Assembly: GCF_002093975.1 (NCBI RefSeq)
Contig: NZ_KZ084326.1
Span: forward strand, 186,001 to 250,000
Direction: 5' to 3'
Length of the DNA: 64,000 nt
Source: Thermoactinospora rubra
GTDB taxonomy: Bacteria > Actinomycetota > Actinomycetes > Streptosporangiales > Streptosporangiaceae
In this document: positions 35,920-44,845 of the stretch, piece by piece
Numbering within the stretch: position 1 is the first letter of the stretch
How the letters are laid out: every line of letters starts with the position of its first letter
Made by a program: the position numbers and the translations under genes
The notes under the pieces: model-generated
The model's database searches: none
What the model saw: the letters and a program-made list of their open reading frames with translations, nothing else
What the model was told of the DNA's origin: nothing

Positions 35920-36414
35920 GTGCATCAGGGCTTCTCCATCGACGCGAAGATCTACCGGCGCGTCGTCGGACGGTTCGCCACCGGCGTCGTCATCGTCACC
36001 ACCCGGCTCGGCGAGGTCGACCACGCGATGACGGTCAACTCCTTCACATCGGTCTCGCTCGACCCCCTGCTCGTGCTGTTCTGCGCGGACAAGCGGTCCC
36101 GGTTCCGCGAGCTGGTCCTGGACTCCGGCGTGTGGGGCGTGTCCGTGCTGCCCGCCTCGATGGAGGACGCCTCCCGGTACTTCTCCGAGCCCGGCCGCCC
36201 GGTCGCGGCGCGGCTGAAGCAGTGGCCGCACCACCACGGCCCCTCCGGGGTCACGCTGTTCGACGCCGCGATCGCGACGCTGGAGTGCCGCACCTGGGCG
36301 GTCCACGAGGCGGGAGACCACTCGATCGTCGTCGGCGAGGTCACCTCGCTCGCCACCCCGGTGGAGGAGGCGGCCCCCCTGATCTTCCACGAGGGCCGCT
36401 ACCGCACTTTGTGA
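35920..36414 (+). CDS. Flavin reductase-like FMN-binding protein
   Basis: A 164-residue split-barrel flavin protein. It begins IYRRVVGRFATGVVIVTTR, continues MTVNSFTSVSLDPLLVLFC and FGVSVL-like segments, and contains ECRTWAVHEAGDHSIVVGEV. This pattern is that of the short-chain flavin reductases (RutF/HpaC/DIM6) that supply reduced FMN or FAD to monooxygenases. No partner monooxygenase is adjacent. GTG start five bases after the membrane protein stop. The end of the gene is part of a 15-bp tandem duplication. Confidence 0.88.
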   Translation: MHQGFSIDAKIYRRVVGRFATGVVIVTTRLGEVDHAMTVNSFTSVSLDPLLVLFCADKRSRFRELVLDSGVWGVSVLPASMEDASRYFSEPGRPVAARLKQWPHHHGPSGVTLFDAAIATLECRTWAVHEAGDHSIVVGEVTSLATPVEEAAPLIFHEGRYRTL

Positions 36415-36435
36415 CTCAACACTTTGTGACTCACC
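36406..36435 (+). repeat. 15-bp tandem duplication across the flavin reductase stop
   Basis: CACTTTGTGACTCA is repeated with a 15-base step; the first copy holds the stop TGA and the second overlaps the stop of the convergent secreted-protein gene. Confidence 0.85.
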
Positions 36436-37447
36436 CGCCCGGCGGGCCCGTCAGCCGCGGGCCGGGCTGCTGGAGTTGCTGGGGCTGCCCGGGCTGCGGG
36501 GGCTCGGGGGCGACGCGCACGTCCGCCTTCGAGCCGCCGTGCTCGGCGCAGCCGTCCGCCGTGTCGCCCGACATCGTGACCTTGCCGTCCTTACACACCA
36601 CCATCCGGCCGCCGCTCACCGAGGGCAGCGGGGTGGCGGCGCAGTCGAAGTACGTGCACACCTCCGCGGGCGGGCTCGTGACCAGCGGGTCCTGATTGGG
36701 GGCGCAGTAGTGGAAGCGGTAGGGGTTCCACGGCGCGTCGCAGCCCTTGTTGGGCGGCGGCGCGACGGTGACCGTCACGGTGGCGCCCGTGGGCTCGGTC
36801 GGCCCGGTGGGTTCGGTGGGTTCGGTCGGCCCGGTGGGTTCGGTGGGTTCGGCCGTCACCGTCACCGTGACCGGATCCGGGGTGACCGTCACCGTGGCCG
36901 TGATCGTCGCCTCGACGGTGATGGTGGTCGTCGGCCCCGCGGCCGACTGCGTGACCGTGGGACCCGTGGTCACGGTCGTGGTGGCCGTGACCTTCGGCGT
37001 GGCCGTGACGGTCCTGGTCGGCCAGGGCAGCACCTTGACCGAGATCTTGGGCTTGCCGCTCAGCGAGTAGAAGCCCTTGCCGAGCTTCCTGCTCGTCGTC
37101 CCGGCGCCCGTCGTCACCGCCAGCTCGGCGGTCGCCGTACGGCAGGACGGCTTCTTCTTCGCGGTCTTCGTGCACACCCGCTGCTTGACCGTGAACCGGG
37201 CGGCTCCGCCGTACCGGATCGAGACGTCCAGGTAGGACACGCCCTTCCGTTTCACGATCTTGGTGGTCGCGGTGTAGGGGACCTTGGTCGTCGTGGGCGT
37301 GGGGCTCGGCGTCGGCGCGAAGATGATCGTCGGCTGGGGGTCGAACGAGGCGGTGGACGCGGTCGTCACGGCCAGACCTCCGGCGGCCGCGAGCGCCATC
37401 GTGCCGACCAGCGTGGCCAGGATGATGAGTCTCATGATCCTGCTCAT
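36431..37447 (-). CDS. Secreted Thr/Pro-rich protein with DUF3761-like C-terminus
   Basis: A 338-residue exported protein. A signal sequence (about 6-32) is followed by a Pro/Thr linker and a beta-rich domain (about 55-140; YLDVSIRYGGAARFTVKQRV with a Cys pair). Long Thr/Val repeats come next (TVTVT, TEPTGPTEPTEPTGP) and then a Cys-rich end. The end, GGRMVVCKDGKVTMSGDTAD then GCAEHGG, resembles the small DUF3761 module (CxDG...C..HGG). Probably a surface or wall-associated protein. It is convergent with, and slightly overlapped by the repeat of, the flavin reductase. Function unknown. Confidence 0.62.
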   Translation of the reverse strand: MSRIMRLIILATLVGTMALAAAGGLAVTTASTASFDPQPTIIFAPTPSPTPTTTKVPYTATTKIVKRKGVSYLDVSIRYGGAARFTVKQRVCTKTAKKKPSCRTATAELAVTTGAGTTSRKLGKGFYSLSGKPKISVKVLPWPTRTVTATPKVTATTTVTTGPTVTQSAAGPTTTITVEATITATVTVTPDPVTVTVTAEPTEPTGPTEPTEPTGPTEPTGATVTVTVAPPPNKGCDAPWNPYRFHYCAPNQDPLVTSPPAEVCTYFDCAATPLPSVSGGRMVVCKDGKVTMSGDTADGCAEHGGSKADVRVAPEPPQPGQPQQLQQPGPRLTGPPGG

Positions 37448-37509
37448 GGGGGATATGTCAGGACGTGGATCATTATCCTGGGGCGGCAGGTCCGGTCAAT
37501 ACTGAATCC

Positions 37510-37917
37510 GTGAAGCGGCGCTACCGGATCCGGCGGGTCCTGAACCTCGTCAACCTCTCCACCCCGCTCGGCCTGCTGATCGCCGCCGTGGGCCGGGCGC
37601 GGCTCGCGCCGGGACCCGACGGGCTGATCCTGGCGTACGGCTACCGCTACCGCTTCCCGATCGCGGGCGCCTTCACGGTCGGCAACGTCGTGGTGACCAG
37701 GCACTCGCAGCTGAGCGAGCGCCTGATCGTCCACGAGGGGCGGCACGCCACGCAGTGGGCGTTCTGCGTGGGCCTGCCGATGTTGCCGCTGTACGTGCTG
37801 GCCATGGCCGTGTCGATGGCCATCTGCGGGGACCAGGCGTCCTACAACCCGTTCGAGCGGCTGGCGAACCTCGACGACGGCGGGTACGCGCGGCGCGGGC
37901 CGTGGTGGTCGAGGTAG
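37510..37917 (+). CDS. Small membrane-associated protein with HExxH-like motif
   Basis: A 135-residue hypothetical protein. A basic start (MKRRYRIRRVLNLVN) and one or two hydrophobic segments flank VTRHSQLSERLIVHEGRHATQW, where HEGRH fits the HExxH zinc-peptidase pattern. A third acidic ligand is not evident, so activity is uncertain. GTG 37510 is preferred to an upstream in-frame ATG because the basic conserved-looking start begins there. Its 3' end overlaps the convergent membrane protein gene by 76 bases. Confidence 0.5.
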   Translation: MKRRYRIRRVLNLVNLSTPLGLLIAAVGRARLAPGPDGLILAYGYRYRFPIAGAFTVGNVVVTRHSQLSERLIVHEGRHATQWAFCVGLPMLPLYVLAMAVSMAICGDQASYNPFERLANLDDGGYARRGPWWSR

Positions 37918-38702
37918 GTCCAGGCCAGGGCGCCGATGCCCAGACCGCTCACCGCTCCCGCGCACAGCACGGAGGCCGTCGAGGGGCCGGCGGCGGTGAT
38001 CCCCAGGGCGGCGAGCACGGAGACGGCCGCGGCCGCCACGCCGTACAGCAGGCAGGCCAGCCGCACCAGCCGCAGCCTCCTGGCCTCGGGGAGGGGCAGG
38101 GCGGCCAGCGCGGGCAGCAGCAGGAGGCCGTGCATGAGGACGGCGTGGGCGGGCTTCATCGACCCGGCCACCGTGTAGGCGAGCTGGGCGTTGCCCGTGG
38201 CGACCTCGACCATCCCACGGGCGATCATCACGCCGCCGAACGCCATGGCGGCCAGCAGGGTGACGAACCCGGCCCGTACGGCAAGCCGCATGCTCGGGGA
38301 GACGTCCGGGTCGGGGCGGAACGCGGCCACGGTGAAGGCGACCACGACCGCGATCAGCACGCCGCCGCCGATCGCCAGCCCGCGGCTGACGAGGGCGTCG
38401 AAGGCCGTCTCCTGGTTGAAGTGGGACGGCACGCCTCGCCAGGCCTGCATGGTGATGAGGGCGACCTCCAGTGTGGAGGCGGTGGCGAAGGCGCCGAGGA
38501 GGAGGTTCCGCCACCGCGTGCGGACGTGCCCGGCGACCCAGGCGAGGGTCAGCACGCTCACCCCGAAGCTGATGCCGAACGTGAACGGCTTGCGGAAGGA
38601 CACCGGGCCGTCCCACGGGCCTCCGGTGACGGCCAGGACGCCGAGGTGTGCCAGGCCGGAGGCGAGGAGCAGCAGTCCGATGAGGTACCACAGTCGGGTC
38701 AT
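37842..38702 (-). CDS. Seven- to eight-helix integral membrane protein, unknown
   Basis: A 286-residue hydrophobic protein beginning MTRLWYLIGLLLLASGLAHL. About seven to eight membrane helices are visible, with short loops such as VRTRWRN and FRPDPDVSPSMRLAVRAG. The SFRKPFTFGISFGVSVLTLAW segment is distinctive, but I do not recognise a named family. The ATG at 38702 was chosen because the membrane pattern starts there; upstream frame is the shadow of the penicillin acylase gene. Convergent overlap with the HExxH-like gene. Confidence 0.6.
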   Translation of the reverse strand: MTRLWYLIGLLLLASGLAHLGVLAVTGGPWDGPVSFRKPFTFGISFGVSVLTLAWVAGHVRTRWRNLLLGAFATASTLEVALITMQAWRGVPSHFNQETAFDALVSRGLAIGGGVLIAVVVAFTVAAFRPDPDVSPSMRLAVRAGFVTLLAAMAFGGVMIARGMVEVATGNAQLAYTVAGSMKPAHAVLMHGLLLLPALAALPLPEARRLRLVRLACLLYGVAAAAVSVLAALGITAAGPSTASVLCAGAVSGLGIGALAWTYLDHHGPRRAYPPSSRFASRSNGL

Positions 38703-38809
38703 GGGTCGATCGTCCGCCTGCGGGCGGGCTCCGGCGTCGGCTCGTGGTCTCGACCCGGGGTACGACGCCGGGATGACTGAAGGGGCATGCTGCGTCGTCC
38801 CCGCGGCGG

Positions 38810-41299
38810 CTATGAGCCCGGGACCAGGCGCAGCGTGTGCGTGGCGGCCTTCTTGACCGACTCCGGCTTGGAGTACATCGGCAACAACTCGCCCTTCGTC
38901 CACAACGCCGTCTGGTCCCAGTAGTTGTCGTGGTAGGCGTGGCCCGAGGCGCCCGTGAGGTTGATCCAGCCGGACTTGTCCATGTCCGCCAGGTCCACGA
39001 CCATGCGCATCGACGGCACGGCCGTGATCTCGTAGCCCCTCTGCACGTTCCAGCCGGTGGCGTTGACCGCGTCCTTGTTGCCGGGCACGCCGAAGGGTCC
39101 CCGGTTGAAAAGCATCTCGATGGGCGCGATCCCCGAACTGCCGAACGTCTGGTTGGTCAGCGTGAGCGTGTGCACCTCGCCCCACGGGGTGTCGGCGCCG
39201 ACCTCCTCGTAGGCGTCGACCATGGCCAGTCGCAGCATGTCGTCGCGCGTCTCCTTGACCGGTGTGCGGACGTCGTCCCAGAACGGGTCGTCCGGCCGGT
39301 CGAGCAGGCTCCTGACCACCTCGAACCACCGGTCGCCGCCGGTGGGGCGGGCCTGGGCGGGCAGCTCGTCGTCGAAAGTCAGCTTGAGCAGGTGGCGCCA
39401 CACCGCGTTGAAGTACGCGGCCGGGCGCGAGCTCACGGTCTGCCAGCCGTCCCAGCCTTCGAGCAGCTTCCGCGCCTCGGCGGCGGGGCCGGCCAGGGGC
39501 ACCCGCATGAGGTGGGGGACGAGCGTGGCGGCCAGGCCGTTGTGGGAGTCCTGCTGGATCTCCGCCATGGTCTGGGCGCTGATCTTGCCTTTCTGCAGCG
39601 CCTGCTTGATGCGCTCGATGATGCGCTGGGAGCGGTAGCCGTACGCCCAGTCCTTGGTGAGCAGCGGGCCGTAGCGCCGGGAGTCGATGACCGCGTTGTT
39701 GGCCGTGACGATGTAGCCCTCGGGCGGATCGGTCACGGACGGGAGCTGGTCGAACGGGATGGGCGCCGGCTTCCAGTCGTACTCCCCGGTCCAGCCGGGC
39801 ACCGGCACGGTGCCGTCGCCCTTCAGCCGCACCGGGATGCGGCCGGGCGCCTGGTAGCCGATCCTGCCGTCGACGTCGGCGTAGATCAGATTCTGCGCGG
39901 GCACCTCGAACAGCGAGGCGGCGGCGCGGAACTCGTGCCAGTCGCGCGCCTCGTTCATCGCGAAGATGGCGTCGGCGCTGGCGCCGGGCGTCAGCGCCGT
40001 CCACTGCAGCGCGACGGCGTTGGCCTCCGCGCCGGGGTCGATCTTGAGCACCTCGCCGACCAGCGGGCCGTGGACCGTGCTGCGCACCTCCAGGGTAACG
40101 GGGTCGCCGCCCGCCACCTTGATCGTCTCCGTGCGCTTCTCCAGCGGGCGCGTCTCCCCCTTGTACAGGTAGGTGTCGCCCTCGACCTTCTCCAGGAACA
40201 GGTCGGCCACGTCGGGCCCGAGGTTGGTGAAGCCCCAGGCGATGCGGTCGTTGTGCCCGATGATCACGCCGGGGACGCCGGAGAACGTGAAGCCGGTCAG
40301 GTCGAAGGGGCACTCCTGCGACTTCGTCCGGCAGTGCAGCCCGGCCTGGTACCACACGCTCGGCATCGTCGCCGACAGGTGCGGGTCGTTGGCCAGGATC
40401 GGCTTGCCGGTCGTGGTGTGGTCGCCGGAGACGACCCAGGAGTTGGAGCCGATGCCGTCGCGGTCACGGCTGCTCATCAGGTCGGGGACGGCCTGGAGTG
40501 TCTCGGCGGCCGTCTCGATCAGCGCGGCGTCGGCGTCGCCGGGCATGGCCTGGGGGTCGAACCGGTCGCCGGAGATCGCGCCCTGGGTGACGATCGGGTC
40601 GTGGCGGTCGAAGGGATACTCCGGGAACAGCTGCGCCACCCGCTGCGGAGGCAGCCGCGTCGCGGTCAGCGCCCTGTCGATCTCCGTCTCGACGTTGGAC
40701 CGCAGGTCCCACGCCATGGCCTTCAGCCACGCCACCGAGTCCACCGCTGTCCACTTCTCCGGCCGGTAGTCGCGGTTGGTCAGCTTGAGCACGGAATACT
40801 CGAAGCTGCGGGCGGAGGCGTCGGGGTGGGCCGCCAGCCAGGCGTTGACGCCCTCGGCGTAGGCGTCGAGATAGCGCCTCGTCGACTCCCTCAGCTCGGG
40901 GAGCTCCTTCTCCGCGACCCGGCGCCAGCCCATCGTCCTGATGGCCTTGTCCTGGTCGAGGGTCGACCTGCCGAACAGCTCCGACAGGCGGCCCGCGGTG
41001 ACGTGGCGGCGGAAGTCCATCTCCCAGAAGCGGTCCTGGGCGTGGACATATCCCTGCGCGAGAAAAAGGTCCTCGGGCGTGTCGGCGTAGATGTGGGGGA
41101 TGCCGAACCTGTCGCGGTAGACCTCCACCGCGGCCGACAGGCCCGGCACCCTGAGCGTGCCCTCCAGCTGGGGGAAGGACTGGCGGACCGTCCAGACGAC
41201 CACGCCGGTCAGGACGAGGGCGAGCGCGAGGAGGACGGTCAGCACGCGCGCGAGCCAGCGCAGCGGCCCCGGCATCCACGCATATGGCCTCAACCTCAC
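38810..41299 (-). CDS. Penicillin acylase-family Ntn hydrolase
   Basis: An 829-residue exported or membrane-anchored amidase. One N-terminal membrane segment (about 15-38) precedes the alpha-chain region (VEVYRDRFGIPHIYADTPED, GYVHAQDRFWEMDFRRH). A spacer is then followed by the nucleophile Ser at the start of the beta chain in GIGSNSWVVSGDHTTTG, with NDPHL and, later, the catalytic Asn/Arg region. It should self-cleave and then hydrolyse acylated amides, perhaps acyl-homoserine lactones or lipoamides. GTG 41299 has GGAGG seven bases upstream; the longer in-frame extension lacks conservation. Confidence 0.9.
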   Translation of the reverse strand: MRLRPYAWMPGPLRWLARVLTVLLALALVLTGVVVWTVRQSFPQLEGTLRVPGLSAAVEVYRDRFGIPHIYADTPEDLFLAQGYVHAQDRFWEMDFRRHVTAGRLSELFGRSTLDQDKAIRTMGWRRVAEKELPELRESTRRYLDAYAEGVNAWLAAHPDASARSFEYSVLKLTNRDYRPEKWTAVDSVAWLKAMAWDLRSNVETEIDRALTATRLPPQRVAQLFPEYPFDRHDPIVTQGAISGDRFDPQAMPGDADAALIETAAETLQAVPDLMSSRDRDGIGSNSWVVSGDHTTTGKPILANDPHLSATMPSVWYQAGLHCRTKSQECPFDLTGFTFSGVPGVIIGHNDRIAWGFTNLGPDVADLFLEKVEGDTYLYKGETRPLEKRTETIKVAGGDPVTLEVRSTVHGPLVGEVLKIDPGAEANAVALQWTALTPGASADAIFAMNEARDWHEFRAAASLFEVPAQNLIYADVDGRIGYQAPGRIPVRLKGDGTVPVPGWTGEYDWKPAPIPFDQLPSVTDPPEGYIVTANNAVIDSRRYGPLLTKDWAYGYRSQRIIERIKQALQKGKISAQTMAEIQQDSHNGLAATLVPHLMRVPLAGPAAEARKLLEGWDGWQTVSSRPAAYFNAVWRHLLKLTFDDELPAQARPTGGDRWFEVVRSLLDRPDDPFWDDVRTPVKETRDDMLRLAMVDAYEEVGADTPWGEVHTLTLTNQTFGSSGIAPIEMLFNRGPFGVPGNKDAVNATGWNVQRGYEITAVPSMRMVVDLADMDKSGWINLTGASGHAYHDNYWDQTALWTKGELLPMYSKPESVKKAATHTLRLVPGS

Positions 41300-41550
41300 G
41301 GAACCTCCCTCGACCTGGATCCGCACCAAGTTTGGCAGGACTTCGCGGGTGCGAGGACCGTGGCGATCTCGCCTGTGGATAACTTCCGCGTGAGGTGTGG
41401 CGCACGACCCGGTCGTCCCATGGCCGCCAGGTCGCACGGGCCTCCGCCGCTGACGCGGGTCGTTAGGAGATCGATATTTGATCACCTTCGCGATGGCTCG
41501 CTAGGGTTGGCCGCCTTTGTTCCCCCCGGTCCCCCTCGCGAGGAGGTCCT

Positions 41551-43854
41551 GTGCGAGGTGCTGTGCGCCGCCACCGGTTCGGCCGGATCGCCGCGCTGCT
41601 CGCGGCCTGCTACGTCGCCGCCGCCGTCGCCTTCGGCGTCGTCGCTCTGGCCACCGGCGACCCCTCGCTGCTGCGGTCGCTCACCGGCGCGTACCGGGAT
41701 CAGGACATCCTTCCGCCCACCTGGTGGGTGGAGGCCCTCCTGGTCGCGGCAGCAGTACTGCAGGGCTGGGCCTACTGGCAGGTGCTGCGCGGGCGGCTCG
41801 TCGGCGAGCCGGTGAGCCTGCCGAGACCGGTACGGCTGTTGCGGGCGGCCCTGTACCTCAGCGTCGCCTGCTCCCTGCTGTACCGCCTGCCGATCCCCGA
41901 CCAGTGGTATCAGTGGTGGTTCGGCCTGCCCGCCGACCTCGTCCAGTTCGCCGTCGTAGGGCTGTTCTTCGTGGTCCTCGCCGGGAGCCTGCCTCGATGG
42001 CTGCGGCTCGCGGGGCTCGTGGCGGGCGTGGCCGGCGCCGCCATCGAGTTGGTCAACACCGTCGCCTACGGTCTCGAGGCACCGCGGGCGCTGGAATTCC
42101 TCTGGCACATCCCAACAAACGCGGTCCACCTGCTGTGGCTCGTCCCTGTTCTGATCGGGCAGGCTAGGGATGCCCGCTGGAGCCGTACGACCGTACGGAT
42201 TGGCGTGGCATCGGCGTGGCTGTCGTCTCTGTTGCCCGGGTCGATCGTATTCGGGTTCTTCGGCTGGGGCGGCGTGGATTACCGCCTGGTCATCCTCATG
42301 CTCCTGGGCATTCTGGGCGTCCTCGGCATGGTGTGGGAGGCTCGCTCGGCTCACGAACTGGCCGGTCCGCCTCCGGCGCGCCCGCCCATCACCGTGCCCT
42401 CGCGGCTCGACCCCCGGCTGTGGCCGCTCGCCGCCGTGGCCGTCGTGCTCCCGCTCGTCCCGGCGGCCGTCAACCTCGCGGCGTACGGCATGCCGGTCTG
42501 GATCGGCCCCAGGGGCGCGGTGGAGAGCTTCTTCTACGAGTTCGCGAGGTACTCGACGGGCCTGCTGTGGGTCGCCGTCGACGTGCTCGTCGGGGTCGGC
42601 GCGCCTGCCGTACTCGTCCTGCTGACGGTCGTGCGCGGGACCCCGCGCCTGCTGCGCGTCACGATCTGGGCGCTGTCCATCGCCGCCGCGGTCGGCGCCG
42701 TCTCCGCGCTCACCTACGAGCCCGACTTGGACGGGCGACTCATCCCCGACATGGACGAGGATCGGCTGGGGTTCTATCCGTTCGGCCTGTTCACCCCGGA
42801 CGCGGACGGCCGGCTCGCCTTCGGCATCTCGCCGCTGTGGTACTGCGCCGCGCTCGCCGCCTCCGCCCTCCTCCTGCACGCCCTGTACGGCACAGCGCCC
42901 CCCGGGCGCCCGCGACACCACGTTCTCGTGGCCGCCCTCGCCCCCTGCCTGGCCGTGCTCTTCCTCCCGGCGGCGGACCAGCCACGCGGCCCGGTGACCA
43001 CGGCCGAGGAGTGCGTGCCGCGGGAGCCCTGGAAGCAGGCCGCGCTCCAGCCCTTGACGGGTCCACGCGCCTTCATCTGCGCGGCGCGCTCGAACCGCAT
43101 GCTCCCGGACACCACACCCGACCAGGTGCTTTTAGCCCACGGACGCCGCTGGTGCGCCGTCTACACCCGCAACGACCCGCGCGAGCTCGCCCGCGTGCAG
43201 GCTGTGGAAGGGGTGAACGTCCGCAGCCTGGCGGGCGAGCTCTCCGGCATCTGCCCGCCCGCCGACGCGGCGGTCAAGGCCGCGCAGGCCGCGGATGACC
43301 GCGAGTTTGCGGCATTTCAGGCGGAGGAGCGGCGCAAGTGCGACGCCACCCCGCGCCACCGCCCCCTCATCAAGCCCGCCAAGGCGATCCGGCTGAAGGA
43401 ACCGGAATGGCCCGAGGTGGGGCTGGAGCTGTACGAGCCGACCGAGGGCCACGACCCCGCAGACGACGGGACGTTCGAGAAAAGCCTGGACAACGGCCTC
43501 GTCGCCGGCGGGCCGGGACACCTGTTCCTGCACACGCACTCCGACTTCCACGTCTGCGTCACGCTGGAGACGTACACGCGCCGCCCGCCGGTGGAGACCA
43601 AGGGCTGGGACCACGTCGTGGAGGTCGGCTACGACAGCCCGACCGGCGACATGCGTTTCATCGACGGCCTGAGCGGCACCGAACTGCCCGACCTGTCACT
43701 CAACGGCCGCAAGGGCCACTACCGCATCCGCGTGCACTTCGCCTGGTTCCCCTGGAAGGGCGAGAAGTACGGCACGCAGCGCCTGCTGATCATGGCGTAC
43801 CCGGGACCGGGCGACAAGGTCATCACCTACCGCAAACCACGCAAGGCCCAGTGA
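41551..43854 (+). CDS. Large membrane protein with extracellular Cys-containing domain, unknown
   Basis: A 767-residue protein with about nine or ten membrane segments in the first 480 residues, followed by a soluble domain. The soluble part contains several Cys residues (AEECVPREPWK, RAFICAARSN, SGICPPADA, EERRKCDATP) and a beta-rich end with HLFLHTHSDFHVCVTLETYTR and HYRIRVHFAWFPW. The start GTG is preceded by AGGAGGT. I recognise no family. Disulfides in the last part suggest it faces outside. It stands alone between the divergent acylase gene and the hydrolase operon. Confidence 0.6.
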   Translation: MRGAVRRHRFGRIAALLAACYVAAAVAFGVVALATGDPSLLRSLTGAYRDQDILPPTWWVEALLVAAAVLQGWAYWQVLRGRLVGEPVSLPRPVRLLRAALYLSVACSLLYRLPIPDQWYQWWFGLPADLVQFAVVGLFFVVLAGSLPRWLRLAGLVAGVAGAAIELVNTVAYGLEAPRALEFLWHIPTNAVHLLWLVPVLIGQARDARWSRTTVRIGVASAWLSSLLPGSIVFGFFGWGGVDYRLVILMLLGILGVLGMVWEARSAHELAGPPPARPPITVPSRLDPRLWPLAAVAVVLPLVPAAVNLAAYGMPVWIGPRGAVESFFYEFARYSTGLLWVAVDVLVGVGAPAVLVLLTVVRGTPRLLRVTIWALSIAAAVGAVSALTYEPDLDGRLIPDMDEDRLGFYPFGLFTPDADGRLAFGISPLWYCAALAASALLLHALYGTAPPGRPRHHVLVAALAPCLAVLFLPAADQPRGPVTTAEECVPREPWKQAALQPLTGPRAFICAARSNRMLPDTTPDQVLLAHGRRWCAVYTRNDPRELARVQAVEGVNVRSLAGELSGICPPADAAVKAAQAADDREFAAFQAEERRKCDATPRHRPLIKPAKAIRLKEPEWPEVGLELYEPTEGHDPADDGTFEKSLDNGLVAGGPGHLFLHTHSDFHVCVTLETYTRRPPVETKGWDHVVEVGYDSPTGDMRFIDGLSGTELPDLSLNGRKGHYRIRVHFAWFPWKGEKYGTQRLLIMAYPGPGDKVITYRKPRKAQ

Positions 43855-43894
43855 CGACGGCCCACAGACGCGGGCAGACGCTTTTGACAGGACG

Positions 43895-43944
43895 TTGACA
43901 GGCATTGGCTAATAGCATTAGCTTTAGGGCTATCAGCGATAGCC
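43895..43944 (+). promoter_or_regulatory. Promoter with twin palindromic operators (hydrolase-TetR operon)
   Basis: TTGACA (43895-43900) is followed 17-18 bases later by a TTAGCT/TAGCTT -10. Two related 15-bp palindromes, GCTAAT-AGC-ATTAGC (43908-43922) and GCTATC-AGC-GATAGC (43929-43943), overlap and follow the -10. Their centres are 21 bp apart, two helical turns. They are good candidates for the TetR repressor encoded two genes on. A second TTGACA stands at 43884. Confidence 0.7.
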
Positions 43945-43965
43945 GACCTCGGACGGAGACCGAAC

Positions 43966-44802
43966 ATGACGGAATCGCTCAGCATCCAGGGCGGCCGGAT
44001 CGCCTACGACGTCACGGGCGACGGCCCGCTGGTCGTCCTCGCACACGGCATGGGAGACAACCGCCGCGCCTTCCGTTTCCTGGTCCCCGAGCTGGTGGCG
44101 GCCGGGTACCGCGTGGCGGCCGCGGACCTGCGCGGCCACGGCGAGTCCACCGCGGGCTGGCCGTCCTACACCCGCACCGACAGCGCGGGCGACATCCTGG
44201 CCCTGATCCGCCACCTCGGCGGGCCAGCGGTCGTCGTCGGCCACTCGTTCGCGGGCGGCGCGGCCACCATCGCCGCCGCCCAGGAGCCGGAGCTGGTGAG
44301 CGCGGTCGTGGAGATCGGCCCCTTTACCCGGGCCCAGCGGCTCGACCTGGCGGGCCTGCTGCGCGACTCTCACCACCGCAGGGGCATGACGCTGCTCATG
44401 GGCGCGGGGATGCTGCGCAGCGTCGCGCTGTGGAAGCGCTACCTCGACCACGCCTACCCCGGCGTCAAGCCCGCCGACTTCGCCGCTCACCTGGCCGCCG
44501 TCGAGGCCGACCTCCGGCGGCCGGGCCGCATGGCCGTGGTGGCCAAGATGGGCATGTCCGCGCCCACCGACGCGGGCGCGCACCTGCCTGCCCTCGAGTG
44601 CCCCGCACTGGTCGTCATGGGCACGCGGGACCCCGACTGGGCCGACCCCGAGGCCGAGGCCGAGGGCATCGTCGCCGAGATGCCCGCAGGGCTCGGCTCG
44701 GTCGCGATGATCGAGGGCGCCGGGCACTACCCGCATGCCCAGTACCCGGCCGAGGTGGCCGCCGCGATGCTCGCCTTCCTGCGTGAGCGGGCCGGGAAGT
44801 AG
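43966..44802 (+). CDS. Alpha/beta hydrolase
   Basis: A 278-residue alpha/beta-hydrolase fold enzyme. The oxyanion region LVVLAHGMGDN, the nucleophile elbow VVGHSFAGGAAT, the acid in VVMGTRDPDW and the His in EGAGHYPHAQYP form the expected triad. The ADLRGHGEST strand is typical of soluble esterase or epoxide-hydrolase relatives. It is the first gene of an operon with a TetR regulator and is probably repressed by it, so its substrate or a related compound may be the inducer. Confidence 0.88.
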   Translation: MTESLSIQGGRIAYDVTGDGPLVVLAHGMGDNRRAFRFLVPELVAAGYRVAAADLRGHGESTAGWPSYTRTDSAGDILALIRHLGGPAVVVGHSFAGGAATIAAAQEPELVSAVVEIGPFTRAQRLDLAGLLRDSHHRRGMTLLMGAGMLRSVALWKRYLDHAYPGVKPADFAAHLAAVEADLRRPGRMAVVAKMGMSAPTDAGAHLPALECPALVVMGTRDPDWADPEAEAEGIVAEMPAGLGSVAMIEGAGHYPHAQYPAEVAAAMLAFLRERAGK

Positions 44803-44845
44803 GCCGCGGGTCCCCGAGAAAAGGTCCCCGAGAAAGGAGCGTCGC

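Noticed and set aside
37510..37917. Active zinc metallopeptidase on the basis of HEGRH
   Set aside because: No third metal ligand or family match is visible; kept as an unknown protein with an HExxH-like motif.
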